DNA from: JAGBWK01 sp964544595
Lineage (GTDB): Bacteria; Bacteroidota; Bacteroidia; Bacteroidales; Muribaculaceae
Direction: 5' to 3'
DNA: 64,000 nucleotides
Assembly (NCBI GenBank): GCA_964544595.1
Contig: CAZJBM010000013.1
Location: 1 to 64,000 of the forward strand
In this document: positions 41,220 through 50,188 of the stretch, one piece after another
Layout of the letters: every line of letters starts with the position of its first letter
Position numbering within the stretch: position 1 is the stretch's first letter
Program-made: the position numbers and the translations under genes
The notes under the pieces: generated by a model
Seen by the model: only the letters and a program-made list of their open reading frames with translations
Database searches by the model: none
Told to the model about the DNA's origin: nothing

Positions 41220-42845
41220 ATGCGTAAAATCACCGCAATATTCTCGGTAGCACTGACAGCCGGCATAGCATTAGCCGCGAGCGCAGCCCCTCAATCAGAT
41301 ACCACCGCCAAGGTGCGTCAACGTCTCAGCGCCGTAACCGGCCAGGCGGCCGCAACACAAACGGCCAATCTCAACCAGTCGAAAGACTCGCTCGAAGCAA
41401 TCGTGAAGAAGGCTTCGGCGGGGGATCCCTGGGCCATGAACCAGGTAGGTCTCTGGTATTACTCAGGGGAGCATTATCAGCGCGACTATAAGAAAGCCGC
41501 CTATTGGTTTGAGCTCGCGGCCCGCGAGAAAAACCCCCACGCGGCATATAACCTCGGCCGCTGCCTGCGCTACGGACAGGGGGTGAAAGCCGACTCGGTA
41601 AAAGCACTCAACCAGTATCTTCTCGCCGTAAAGCTCGGCAACACCGCCGCCCTCGAATATTGCGCTGACGAAGCCTTGACCCAACCCTTCGACGCTATCG
41701 TGGCGGGCAACTGCTACGAGCGCCCTATCGGTGTAGAGCAAAACTATAAGACCGCAGCCAAATATTACGCCATGGCCTCGGCCAAAGGCTCGGTAGACGG
41801 CACACTGAAAGCGGGCTACTGCTACTACATGATCAAAGACGGGGAGCAAGCCCTCAAATATTACCAGAAAGCCGCCGAAATGGGTAACGCCGACGCCGCA
41901 TACTGGGCCGGCAAACTCCTTCTCGGCACCTACGGGGCCCCCGCCGACCTCAGCAAGGCTGTCAACTACCTGCTCAAATCGGCCGACGCTGACAACCCCA
42001 ACGCTCAATGCGAGCTCGGCAAGCTCTATGCCGAAGGTAAAGGCGTAAGCCAAAACCTCGACCAGGCTATCGCATACTACCGCAAGGCTATCGCCAACCG
42101 CATCATCAACAGCCGCGTGGTAGCCGGAAACCGCGAGGCGATGTGGCTCTACTCGATGGCCTTGATCGAGGGCGAAGGCGTGGCACAGAACTACTGCGAG
42201 GGCACTTACTGGCTGATGCGCTACGCTCAGGCATCGGATAAGACACTCGAACGCGTCAGCGACTACATCACCAAACTCGACTCGAAAAACAGCTACTACT
42301 CATATCTGAAGGGCCTCCGCCTGATGCTGGTCAACGAAAACCTCACCGACGCGGCCAAAGAATTCAAGAAGGTAAAGAACGCAGACGGCAACGTGATGGC
42401 CAGCGCGATCCTCATCGCCGAGAACAACGCCAAGTCAAGCGCCAAAGCCGCCAAGAACCTGGAGAAACTCGCAACCACCAACGCGCAGGCAGCCTACTAC
42501 CTGGCCAGCCTCTACGCAACAGGCAACGGGGTTGAGCGCAACATGAAGGACGCCATCAAGCTCTACATCCTCGCAGCCGAGGGGGGCTTCGCACCGGCAG
42601 CCGACGAACTCGGCAACATCTACTACGAGGGCCTCGGCGTAGACAAGAACTTCGATAAAGCGGCAGCTTACTACCGCATGGCATTCGTCAACTCATCGCT
42701 CAGCCAAAACGGCATCACCCGCCTCTCAGAATTCTACAAGAAGGGCGAAGGGGGCCTGATGAAGAACGCGGCTATCGCCGAAGGCATCGCCAAGTTAGCT
42801 CCCGCAGCACCCTACGCCGCAACGCTCAGCAAAATACGCTTCTAA
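41220..42845 (+). CDS. Exported Sel1-repeat protein
   Basis: A 541-residue protein with a signal peptide (residues 1-20, ending LAASA). It is built of Sel1/TPR-type helical repeats from about residue 65 on, recognisable as WAMNQVGLWYYSGEHYQRDY, AAYNLGRCLRYGQGV, NAQCELGKLYAEGKGV and AADELGNIYYEGLGV. Sel1 repeats bind proteins or peptidoglycan-related partners. It should lie in the periplasm or on the outer membrane, and may be the scaffold or sensor partner of the kinases' outer domains. It lies 59 bp after the phosphatase gene. Confidence 0.88.
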   Translation: MRKITAIFSVALTAGIALAASAAPQSDTTAKVRQRLSAVTGQAAATQTANLNQSKDSLEAIVKKASAGDPWAMNQVGLWYYSGEHYQRDYKKAAYWFELAAREKNPHAAYNLGRCLRYGQGVKADSVKALNQYLLAVKLGNTAALEYCADEALTQPFDAIVAGNCYERPIGVEQNYKTAAKYYAMASAKGSVDGTLKAGYCYYMIKDGEQALKYYQKAAEMGNADAAYWAGKLLLGTYGAPADLSKAVNYLLKSADADNPNAQCELGKLYAEGKGVSQNLDQAIAYYRKAIANRIINSRVVAGNREAMWLYSMALIEGEGVAQNYCEGTYWLMRYAQASDKTLERVSDYITKLDSKNSYYSYLKGLRLMLVNENLTDAAKEFKKVKNADGNVMASAILIAENNAKSSAKAAKNLEKLATTNAQAAYYLASLYATGNGVERNMKDAIKLYILAAEGGFAPAADELGNIYYEGLGVDKNFDKAAAYYRMAFVNSSLSQNGITRLSEFYKKGEGGLMKNAAIAEGIAKLAPAAPYAATLSKIRF

Positions 42846-42905
42846 GCGACCAGGGGGCGGCACAGGCCAGCCCCCGGCGCGCTTACACAAGCTATATATC
42901 ATTAA

Positions 42906-42944
42906 ATCAGTCGCTTTCGGGCCCGAGACTCCGGGGCGACTGAT
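42906..42944. other. Intergenic inverted repeat before kinase 2
   Basis: ATCAGTCGC (42906-42914) pairs with GCGACTGAT (42936-42944). There is no T-run after it, so it is more likely a leader or processing hairpin than a terminator. Confidence 0.4.
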
Positions 42945-42998
42945 TGCGCGTATCAACAACTACCGTCAACCAATCCCCCAATCAGTTATCATCCAATA

Positions 42999-45199
42999 AT
43001 GGCAGACGACAACAACACAGGAGCACTCGTCAAAGGCACGATCCTACGAAGCGTCAACTTTGAGTATCGCATAGACCGCGTGCTCGGAGCGGGCAGCTTC
43101 GGCATCACTTACCTGGCCTACGCGAAGGTAAGAATAGGCAACGTGACCAGCACAGTGCCATTCGCCATAAAGGAATATTTCACCAAGACGTGCTACCGCG
43201 ACACGGACGGGATGCGCATGGTGCCCACGCCGGTGACCGTAGACGAAGTGAACCTCGGCCGCGCCGACTTCCTCGTAGAGGCCCGGCGCCTGCAGCATCT
43301 CTGCCGGCTCTCGCGGAATATCGTCGACGTGAACGAGACCTTCGAGACCAACGGCACGGCCTACTACGTAATGGAATTTCTCGACGGAGGCTCGCCGAAC
43401 GCGCTTCCGGAAGCGGAGGCTCTCAAACTTCTGCGCGAGGTGGCCGTGGCAGTGGGCTACATACATCAGGAGAAGGTGCTTCACCTCGACATCAAGCCTG
43501 ACAACATAGTCATGAAAACCGACGACGAGGGGCGCACATTCCCGGTGCTCATCGACTTCGGCGTGGCAAAGCACTTCGACCGCTCGGGCAAGCCGACGAG
43601 CCAGCTGAGCGCGAAGGGAGCGTCGTCGGGCTACGCACCGCAAGAACAGTATGCCGGAATATCGCAGTTCAGCCCGAAATATGACGTCTACGCCTTGGGC
43701 GCGCTGCTGCTCTATCTGCTGTCGGGCAAAAATCCCCCTGACGCATTCCAGATCTCGCCGTCGCAGAACGAGCTTAAACAGCTCTTCCCGGCTGACGTGT
43801 CGGAAGCGACCCGCGAGCTGGTGCTGAGGGCAATGAAGTCAAGCTCATTCGAGCGCACGCCCGACACCGACACACTGGTCAACGAGATAGACGCCGCAAT
43901 CGCGGCCCTCTCGGCGGCCCCGGCAGTGCAAACGCCTATGCCGGCCACACCCATAGCTATCCCGACCAAGCGCAAAAAGTCGGTGCCGTCGTCGTCTGAA
44001 ATACCCGCATACCAGCAGGAAGCCGCCGAGCAGCTGCGCCGAGAGGCTGAAGAGAGGGCTCGCCGAGAGGCTGAAGAGAAAGCCCGCAAGGAGGCCGAGG
44101 CCCAGGAGAAGGCCCGACGCGAGGCTGAGGAGAAGGCCCGCAAGGAGGCAGCAGCNNNNNNNNNNNNNNNNNNNNNNNNNNNNNNNNNNNNNNNNNNNNN
44201 NNNNNNNNNNNNNNNNNNNNNNNNNNNNNNNNNNNNNNNNNNNNNNNNNNNNNNNCCCAGGAGAAGGCCCGACGCGAGGCTGAGGAGAAGGCCCGCAAGG
44301 AGGCAGCAGCTCAGGAGAAGGCCCGACGCGAGGCTGAGGAGAAGGCCCGCAAGGAGGCAGCAGCTCAGGAGAAGGCCCGACGCGAGGCTGAGGAGAAGGC
44401 CCGCAAGGAGGCAGCAGCCCAGGAGAAGGCCCGACGCGAAGCTGAGGAAAAGGCCCGCAAAGAGGCTGAGCGGAAGGCGAAGAAAGCTGCCGAGGAGCAA
44501 GCCAAAGCCGAGGCAGCCCGCCGAAAAGCGGAGAGCCGCGAGAGGGTGGCAACCCAACCTTTCACCCAACATATCGACAACGCCGGGCAAAACGGCAACG
44601 AACCTCTCAATAAGAAGAAACTGCTTATAATCGGAGTGGCTTCGGCTCTCGTGGTCATATTCGGCGGATTGCTTTACTACAACCTCTCCGGCGAAAAGAA
44701 GAGGGCTATGGAGTTTGACCCGGAACAGGAAAATGAAAATCAGGAACAGCTGATAGACCCCGCCGAGCAGATCGAGGTCGAAGAAGAGGAAATAATTGAC
44801 GCTCCAGCAGACTCCATGGCAATAGTTACTCCCGAGCCAATCGATAATCCCGGGAAAGAGCCTAAACCGGATCCAACCCCGAAACCGGACCCAGTTCCAA
44901 CACCAACCCCAACACCAACCCCTACGCCAATTCCGGACCCAACCCCGAAACCAACTCCGAAACCAGATCCAGTACCAGGCAAGAAGACTAACGGAGAATT
45001 GGCCAAGGAGTATTATAATGCAGGAAACCAGAACAAGGCACTTCAAACAGCGTTGACCGCGGCCGAAACCGAAAAGGGCCAAAGTTATCAGGACGCAGTA
45101 TGGGTGCTCCGTCAGCTCTACAACAGCAATGCCCGAATATTGCAAAGCCGAGCCGGAGACAAGAAAAGGGTCGAAGCAATATTAGGAATCAGCAACTAA
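42999..45199 (+). CDS. Membrane-anchored serine/threonine protein kinase with TolA-like repeat helix (kinase 2), interrupted by an assembly gap
   Basis: The kinase domain (about residues 22-300) has GAGSFG (30-35), Lys58, HLDIKPDN (Asp164, Asn169) and DFG (Asp186), closely like kinase 1. From about residue 345 it becomes a charged helix of repeats such as EKARREAEEKARKEAA, 18 residues (54 bp) per unit. A 100-N gap lies inside. After the gap the matching reading frame is a different one (QEKARREAEEK from 44258), and this frame continues to 45199. It passes through a membrane helix (KLLIIGVASALVVIFGGLLY), a Pro/Thr-rich stretch and a helical C-terminus. The frame change is an artefact of the arbitrary gap length, so I treat it as one gene. 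Confidence 0.85.
44103..44473 (+). repeat. 54-bp tandem repeats spanning an assembly gap
   Basis: Units begin at 44103 before the gap and at 44258, 44312, 44366 and 44420 after it, each exactly 54 bp apart. Ns occupy 44156-44255. For the array to stay in register the true gap must be 53 bp plus a multiple of 54 bp, which also restores the reading frame. The copy number is unknown and may vary between strains. Confidence 0.9.
44156..44255. other. Assembly gap of 100 N
   Basis: The exactly 100 Ns are a scaffold placeholder inside the kinase 2 repeat array. Proteins translated through it are wrong downstream of the gap in the kinase start frame. Confidence 0.98.
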
Positions 45200-45240
45200 G
45201 CAAATATCGAAAATCACTTAAGTTATTATCGAAAACTAAT
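45198..45240 (+). repeat. Two diverged TAAGTAAGTATCG-family repeats
   Basis: AAATATCGAAAATCACTTA and TTATTATCGAAAACTAAT follow each other between kinase 2 and the next Sel1 gene. Both retain ATCGAAAA and a weaker left arm. Confidence 0.45.
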
Positions 45241-45257
45241 CTCACTTTTAACGACAA

Positions 45258-46646
45258 ATGAAAATCTTCAGAATTATCATGATGATAGCCGTCGCCACGT
45301 GGGCAGCAATGCCGGCGACCGCCATTTCAAAACGAACCCTCGACAAGGCTGAAGCGGGGGACGCCGAAGCGCAATACCGCGTAGGCACCGACTGCTTCGA
45401 CTCGGGCGACTACGACGGAGCGATCAGCTGGCTGACCAAATCGTCGGAACAGGGGAACAGCGAAGCGATGTACTTCCTGGGCTATGTGTACTATGCCATG
45501 GGAGAGGACGCCAACTGCATAAAATGGTTTGAAAAAGCGGCTGAACAGGGCCACGGGGGAGCGATGTTTAACATCGCGAACTGCTACTTCAACGGACAAG
45601 GCGTCAAAGCCGACAACGCCAAGGGAGTAGAGTGGCTTCGGAAGGCATCGGAGGCCAACGACGCGTCGGCAATCAACTTCCTCGGCCAGCTTTACCACAA
45701 CGGCATGGCAGTAGAGAAGGACCGCTATCAGGCGTATCTCCTATTCAAGAAAGCCGCCGATCTGGGCGACCCTGAGGCTAAACGCCGACTCGGCATTTAC
45801 CTGACAGGCAAATATCACCAGAAGATAACAGATATGCCCGACCCCCTTGTAGAGAAAGTACTCGACGAGGAACTGGGGCGCGAGATGTTTAAGCAGAGCG
45901 CAGACGCGGGTAACGCCTTGGCCCAATTCTACTTTATCCAGCACTATCTCGAAAACGAGAAGAAGGACGAACGCGGCAATGGAATCGTCGACGAGGAGCT
46001 CATCAAGTATATGCAAATGGCGATAGACAACGAGGAGATGACCAACGAGGATTCGCGCCGTATAATCTGCGCGAAACTGGCCGACTACTACGAAGCGGAG
46101 CTCGGCGGATTGGCATTTGACAACGCTATCATCGAGGATCTGCGCGCACGCGCAGGCGATGTCAAGGACTTGAACACCAAGAACCTTGAGCTAAAGCTCA
46201 CGAAGCTCGACCTCAACAACGACATGACCATCACCACGCATATCACCAACACCGACGGAACGGTGACGAAGCAGACATCGTATGCCGACGGCTCGGAGAA
46301 GGCCACTAACTACAATCCGGCTGACAACTCAATCAACTGGACATCGGAAACAAACCCCGACCTGACCAGCGTGAAGAAATTCTCGGACGGCCGCGTGCAT
46401 ATAACCGAAGTGGAGGTAAACGAAGACCATTCACTGAAATATGAGACAAAAGAGGGGGACAAGCTGTTGAGCACCCTCATTAAAAATCCCGACGGGTCAA
46501 GCTCGATGGAGAATGCCGACGGCTCGAAAGAGGTGACCACAGTGCAGGTGAACGAAGACGGCTCGAAGACCTACACGACAGTGCTCACGCTTCCGGACGG
46601 AACGAAGCGCACCTCGACGGTCACAACATCGGTGATGATCAAATAA
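45258..46646 (+). CDS. Exported Sel1-repeat protein with C-terminal beta repeats
   Basis: A 462-residue protein with signal peptide (residues 1-22, ending PATA). Five or so Sel1 repeats occupy about 28-200 (AEAQYRVGTDCFDSGDYDGA, EAMYFLGYVYYAMGE, GAMFNIANCYFNGQGV, SAINFLGQLYHNGMAV). The C-terminal ~130 residues change to beta-type repeats with NTDGTVTKQTSYADGS and NPDGSSSMENADGSKE, like short RHS or MORN-style strands. It is the last gene of the kinase locus and ends before a terminator. A periplasmic partner role with kinase 2 is inferred from position only. Confidence 0.85.
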   Translation: MKIFRIIMMIAVATWAAMPATAISKRTLDKAEAGDAEAQYRVGTDCFDSGDYDGAISWLTKSSEQGNSEAMYFLGYVYYAMGEDANCIKWFEKAAEQGHGGAMFNIANCYFNGQGVKADNAKGVEWLRKASEANDASAINFLGQLYHNGMAVEKDRYQAYLLFKKAADLGDPEAKRRLGIYLTGKYHQKITDMPDPLVEKVLDEELGREMFKQSADAGNALAQFYFIQHYLENEKKDERGNGIVDEELIKYMQMAIDNEEMTNEDSRRIICAKLADYYEAELGGLAFDNAIIEDLRARAGDVKDLNTKNLELKLTKLDLNNDMTITTHITNTDGTVTKQTSYADGSEKATNYNPADNSINWTSETNPDLTSVKKFSDGRVHITEVEVNEDHSLKYETKEGDKLLSTLIKNPDGSSSMENADGSKEVTTVQVNEDGSKTYTTVLTLPDGTKRTSTVTTSVMIK

Positions 46647-46672
46647 CGACGTAGCCGCATAAAACAGGCACG

Positions 46673-46709
46673 AAAAAGCTCTCACGAAAAAAATCGGGAG
46701 AGCTTTTTT
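46673..46709 (+). terminator. Terminator of the kinase locus
   Basis: AAAAAGCTCTC (46673-46683) pairs with GAGAGCTTTTTT (46698-46709). The same T-run supplies the -33 TTTG of the pyrH promoter. Confidence 0.8.
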
Positions 46710-46738
46710 GCATATCTTAAAATTGTTGGGTATATTTG
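46707..46738 (+). promoter_or_regulatory. pyrH promoter
   Basis: TTTG (46707-46710) and TATATTTG (46731-46738) are 20 bp apart. The start codon is 36 bp downstream. Confidence 0.75.
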
Positions 46739-46774
46739 TGAAAATTATCTCTATAAAGTTCAACGATTTTTGTC

Positions 46775-47485
46775 ATGTCAACAAAATATAAGCGTATATT
46801 ACTGAAACTCAGCGGCGAATCGCTCGCCGCCGGACAGGGATACGGCATAGACGCGGAGCGTCTGAGCCAATATGCCGAGCAGATAAAGGAAGCAGTGGCC
46901 TCGGGCGTAGAGGTGGCCATAGTCATAGGCGGCGGGAATATATTCCGCGGGGTGCAGGGCGCGTCGAAGGGATTTGACCGCGTCAAAGGCGACCAAATGG
47001 GAATGCTCGCGACGGTAATCAACTCGCTCGCGCTCAGCTCGGCGCTGACGACGATAGGGCAACCGGCACAGGTGTTCACGGCCATCAATATGTTCCCTAT
47101 CGGGGAGCATTACAGCAAATGGCGCGCGATAGAGGCACTTAAGGCCGGGAAAGTGGCTATCATGGCGGGTGGCACGGGCAATCCGTTCTTCACCACCGAC
47201 ACAGGCTCGGCGCTGCGCGGGATAGAGGTTGAAGCGGACGTGATGTTCAAAGGCACACGCGTGGACGGCGTGTACACCGCCGACCCGGAGAAAGACCCGA
47301 CGGCAACCAAATTCGACAAAATCACATACGACGAGGTGCTCGCGCGCGGCCTGAAGGTAATGGACCTGACGGCGACGGCGCTCTGCAAGGAGAACGGCCT
47401 GCCGATCTACGTGTTCAACATGGACATCGTAGGGAACCTGGCCAAGGTGCTTGCCGGGGAGCCCATCGGCACTCTCGTATATTAA
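46775..47485 (+). CDS. pyrH: UMP kinase PyrH
   Basis: Phosphorylates UMP to UDP in pyrimidine synthesis, as a cytoplasmic hexamer. The 236 residues fit the family. Motifs are RILLKLSGESLAA at the start, VIGGGNIFRGV, QMGMLATVINSLAL and the MDLTATALCKENGLPIYVFN end. It has its own promoter and is followed by frr, the common pyrH-frr order, with a TAAGTAAGTATCG repeat in the gap. Confidence 0.97.
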   Translation: MSTKYKRILLKLSGESLAAGQGYGIDAERLSQYAEQIKEAVASGVEVAIVIGGGNIFRGVQGASKGFDRVKGDQMGMLATVINSLALSSALTTIGQPAQVFTAINMFPIGEHYSKWRAIEALKAGKVAIMAGGTGNPFFTTDTGSALRGIEVEADVMFKGTRVDGVYTADPEKDPTATKFDKITYDEVLARGLKVMDLTATALCKENGLPIYVFNMDIVGNLAKVLAGEPIGTLVY

Positions 47486-47509
47486 AACACCGCCGAACAA
47501 CAAATTAAA

Positions 47510-47530
47510 TAAGTAAGTATCGAAAATTAG
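47510..47530 (+). repeat. TAAGTAAGTATCG-family repeat between pyrH and frr
   Basis: This copy starts TAAGTAAGTATCGAAAATTA and lies 18 bp before the frr start codon, so in a pyrH-frr transcript it would be part of the mRNA. Confidence 0.7.
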
Positions 47531-47548
47531 TAAAAAAATAACGTCAAA

Positions 47549-48115
47549 ATGAACGAAACAGACCCCAAATTTTATCTTGACCCCGCCGAGGAGAAAATGG
47601 CAATGTCAGTAGAATATCTCGACGAAGCGCTGTCGCACATCCGCGCCGGCAAAGCCAACGCGAAACTTCTCGACTCGATCCGCGTGGACTACTACGGCTC
47701 GGCGGCCCCGATATCGAACGTGGCCAACATCTCGGTGCCCGACGCCCGCACCATCGCCATCACCCCCTGGGAGAAGTCGATGTTCCGCGAAATCGAGAAA
47801 GCGATCATCAACTCGTCGCTCGGCATCACTCCGGAGAACAACGGCGAGGTGATACGCATATGCATACCGCCTCTCACTGAGGACCGCCGCAAGCAGCTCG
47901 TGAAGCAATCGAAGAGCGAGGCAGAGAACGCGAAAGTAAGCGTGCGCAACGCCCGCCGCGACGCTATCGAGGGGCTTAAAAAGGCTGTCAAGAAGGGTAT
48001 GCCCGAGGACATAGAGAAGGATGCGGAGGCTAACGCCCAGAAGCTCCACGACAAATACATGAAGAAGATCGACGAGCTCTTCGCGGCCAAAGAAAAGGAA
48101 ATTCTCACAGTCTAA
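47549..48115 (+). CDS. frr: Ribosome recycling factor
   Basis: Releases ribosomes from mRNA after termination together with EF-G. The 188 residues match the family. It has the ARTSxL-type region as AGKANAKLLDSIRVDYYG, the PLSNVA-like PISNVANISV, and the helical C-terminus QKLHDKYMKKIDELFAAKEK. The stop is followed after 4 bp by the radical SAM gene. Confidence 0.97.
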   Translation: MNETDPKFYLDPAEEKMAMSVEYLDEALSHIRAGKANAKLLDSIRVDYYGSAAPISNVANISVPDARTIAITPWEKSMFREIEKAIINSSLGITPENNGEVIRICIPPLTEDRRKQLVKQSKSEAENAKVSVRNARRDAIEGLKKAVKKGMPEDIEKDAEANAQKLHDKYMKKIDELFAAKEKEILTV

Positions 48116-48119
48116 GGAT

Positions 48120-48896
48120 TTGCAAACGGTATTATTCACTTCCACGATATTCGGGCCTATACACAGCCGAAGACTCGGCACGTCGCTGGGCGTCAATCTG
48201 ATGCCCAACGACGGGAAGGTGTGCACGTTTGACTGCCTCTACTGCGAGGCGGGATTCAACGCGCAAGGCACCGGCACGACGGGGCTGCCTGCCCGCGCCG
48301 AAGTGGCGCGAGGGCTCGAAGAGAAGCTGCGCTCGATGAGCGAGGGGGGCGAAGCGCTCGACGTGATAACCTTCTCGGGCAACGGGGAGCCGACGCTTCA
48401 CCCCGACTTCGCGGGAATAATCGACGACACCATCGCGCTGCGCGACAGGTATTATCCGGAAGCGAAGGTCAGCGTGCTGAGCAACGCGACGCGCATTGAC
48501 CGGAAGGAGGTGGTAGAGGCTCTCAAGCTTGTCGACAACAACATACTGAAAATCGACAGCGCGCTTAACCCGACCGCCCGGCTAATCGACCGCCCGACGG
48601 ATAAGGGCTACAAGGTAGAGGATATCGCGCGGATGATGAAGGAATTTGACGGCCATTGCATAGTACAGACGATGATGCTCCGCGGCGAGCATGACGGACA
48701 CGCGATAGACAACACGACCGACGAGGAAATCGAAGCGCTCATCAAGCTCGTGAAGGAGGTGGGCCCGCAGGAGATAATGATCTACTCTATCGACCGGAAG
48801 ACCCCGGCCGAAAATCTGCGGAAGGTGCCGAAAGAGGAGCTTGAGGAGATAGCCAAGCGATTTCGCGCGGCCGGGATAAAAGCGCAAGTCTCATAA
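48120..48896 (+). CDS. Radical SAM protein of unknown substrate
   Basis: A 258-residue enzyme with a [4Fe-4S] cluster motif at Cys35, Cys39 and Cys42 (CTFDCLYCE) and a FSGNGEPTLHP segment typical of small radical SAM proteins. The start is TTG at 48120, directly after frr, because the FGPIHSRRLGTSLGVN block before the cluster is conserved in this family and no ATG precedes it. The substrate is unknown. Tight spacing with frr (4 bp) suggests translation-linked co-expression. Confidence 0.82.
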   Translation: MQTVLFTSTIFGPIHSRRLGTSLGVNLMPNDGKVCTFDCLYCEAGFNAQGTGTTGLPARAEVARGLEEKLRSMSEGGEALDVITFSGNGEPTLHPDFAGIIDDTIALRDRYYPEAKVSVLSNATRIDRKEVVEALKLVDNNILKIDSALNPTARLIDRPTDKGYKVEDIARMMKEFDGHCIVQTMMLRGEHDGHAIDNTTDEEIEALIKLVKEVGPQEIMIYSIDRKTPAENLRKVPKEELEEIAKRFRAAGIKAQVS

Positions 48897-48923
48897 AGGG
48901 CTGATAACCACATTTTTTCTCTC

Positions 48924-49838
48924 ATGATCACACCCCCGGCACTGAAATCAGGCGACACGATGGCAGTGGTCTCCCCGGCTACTATCATCAGCCCGGAGAT
49001 TGTCGACGCGGCCGAGGAAAGGCTTCGGGCGCAGGGGCTGACGGTCAGGGAGATGCCCCACGCGAAAGGGAAAGCGGGCACATACGCGGGCACACGCGGC
49101 GAGCGGCTTGCCGACCTCCGCGACGCGCTCCTCGACAAGGAGGTGAGAGCCGTGATGTGCAGCCGAGGGGGCTATGGCTGCGTGCAGCTGCTCGACGAGC
49201 TCGCCGGGCTACCTCTCGCCGACGACCCTAAATGGCTGATAGGCTTCAGCGACGTCACCGCCCTGCATGCGCTGATGCTTAGCAAGGGGATAGTGAGCAT
49301 ACACGGGTCGATGCTGAAATCGTGGGCGCTCAACGACGCCGATTTCGCCCCGAATAAGGCCCTTATGAGGCTACTATCGGGCAGGGGCGAGGGGTATGGC
49401 ATCGAATGGCACTCGCCTGTAGCCTCTCATCCCGGAGAAGCCGAAGGGCAGCTGATAGGGGGCAATCTCGCTGTGATGCAGGCCCTTATCTCGACGCCCT
49501 ACGATATATTCCGCAACGCTTCGGGGCGGCCGATACTCTTTATAGAGGATGTGTCGGAGGCTATCTACAAGGTAAACCGAATAATGTGGCAGCTGAAAAT
49601 GGCGGGAGTGTTCGATCGAATCGCGGGGCTGGTGATCGGCAAATTCACTAATTATCAGCCCGATGCCAACTATGGCGATATGTACGCGATGCTGAGAGAT
49701 TTCGTCGGCGAAATGAAGCTGCCGATAGCGTTTGACGCGCCGATCGGCCATGTCGCCGACAATATGCCGCTGCTCTACGGAGCCGACGCGCGGCTAACCA
49801 TTGATAGCTCAGGAGCCTCGGCGCTGACTTTTCGTTAG
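48924..49838 (+). CDS. LD-carboxypeptidase (peptidase S66)
   Basis: A 304-residue cytoplasmic serine peptidase that removes the terminal D-Ala from muropeptide tetrapeptides during wall recycling. The nucleophile is the Ser in VMCSRGGYG, the Glu lies in the FIEDVSEAIYKVNRI part and the His in APIGHVADNMPL. The N-terminal PPALKSGDTMAVVSPA block is typical of LdcA. It lies 27 bp after the radical SAM gene. Confidence 0.9.
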   Translation: MITPPALKSGDTMAVVSPATIISPEIVDAAEERLRAQGLTVREMPHAKGKAGTYAGTRGERLADLRDALLDKEVRAVMCSRGGYGCVQLLDELAGLPLADDPKWLIGFSDVTALHALMLSKGIVSIHGSMLKSWALNDADFAPNKALMRLLSGRGEGYGIEWHSPVASHPGEAEGQLIGGNLAVMQALISTPYDIFRNASGRPILFIEDVSEAIYKVNRIMWQLKMAGVFDRIAGLVIGKFTNYQPDANYGDMYAMLRDFVGEMKLPIAFDAPIGHVADNMPLLYGADARLTIDSSGASALTFR

Positions 49839-49875
49839 ACAATCATTTTAACACTAAACACTATTCAATCTCGAT

Positions 49876-50163
49876 ATGGCTTTTTTCAGTTGGTGTAAAC
49901 GCTATATGTCGCTCTTCTTCGTGCTGATATTGGGTCTTTACGCCTACATATTGTTTTTTGACGACAACTCTTACGGCCACATAGCCGAGCTCAACGAGCG
50001 TATCGACGAGCTGCACAATGAAATCGACGCGACCCGCGACTCGATGAACTATTACCGCGACCTCAACGTCAAGCTCAAATCGTCGGCCGAGGAGATTGAC
50101 CGCGTGGCCCGCGAACGCTACTTCATGCAGGGGCCCGACGAGGATGTATATATAGTGGAATAA
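49876..50163 (+). CDS. FtsB/DivIC-like septum formation protein
   Basis: A 95-residue single-span membrane protein. A short cytoplasmic N-terminus precedes a helix at about 12-29 (SLFFVLILGLYAYILFF). A coiled coil follows at about 35-72 (HIAELNERIDELHNEIDATR), then a conserved RERYFMQGPDEDVYIVE end. It links the division proteins FtsL and FtsQ in the septal complex. Family membership rests on size and layout. Confidence 0.85.
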   Translation: MAFFSWCKRYMSLFFVLILGLYAYILFFDDNSYGHIAELNERIDELHNEIDATRDSMNYYRDLNVKLKSSAEEIDRVARERYFMQGPDEDVYIVE

Positions 50164-50188
50164 CGGCAATCTATATAACTTATAATCA

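Noticed and set aside
44103..44473. Tandem repeats considered as a CRISPR array
   Set aside because: Units are contiguous 54-bp coding repeats with no spacers, and they translate to a charged helix within kinase 2.
44156..44630. Arg-rich C-terminus of kinase 2 read in the start frame after the gap
   Set aside because: It is produced by the arbitrary 100-N gap; the other frame continues the same repeat and leads to a proper membrane helix.
33882..46646. Type VI secretion gene cluster
   Set aside because: The kinase, phosphatase and FHA set suggested it, but no Tss sheath, Hcp, VgrG, ClpV or baseplate gene is present in the window.
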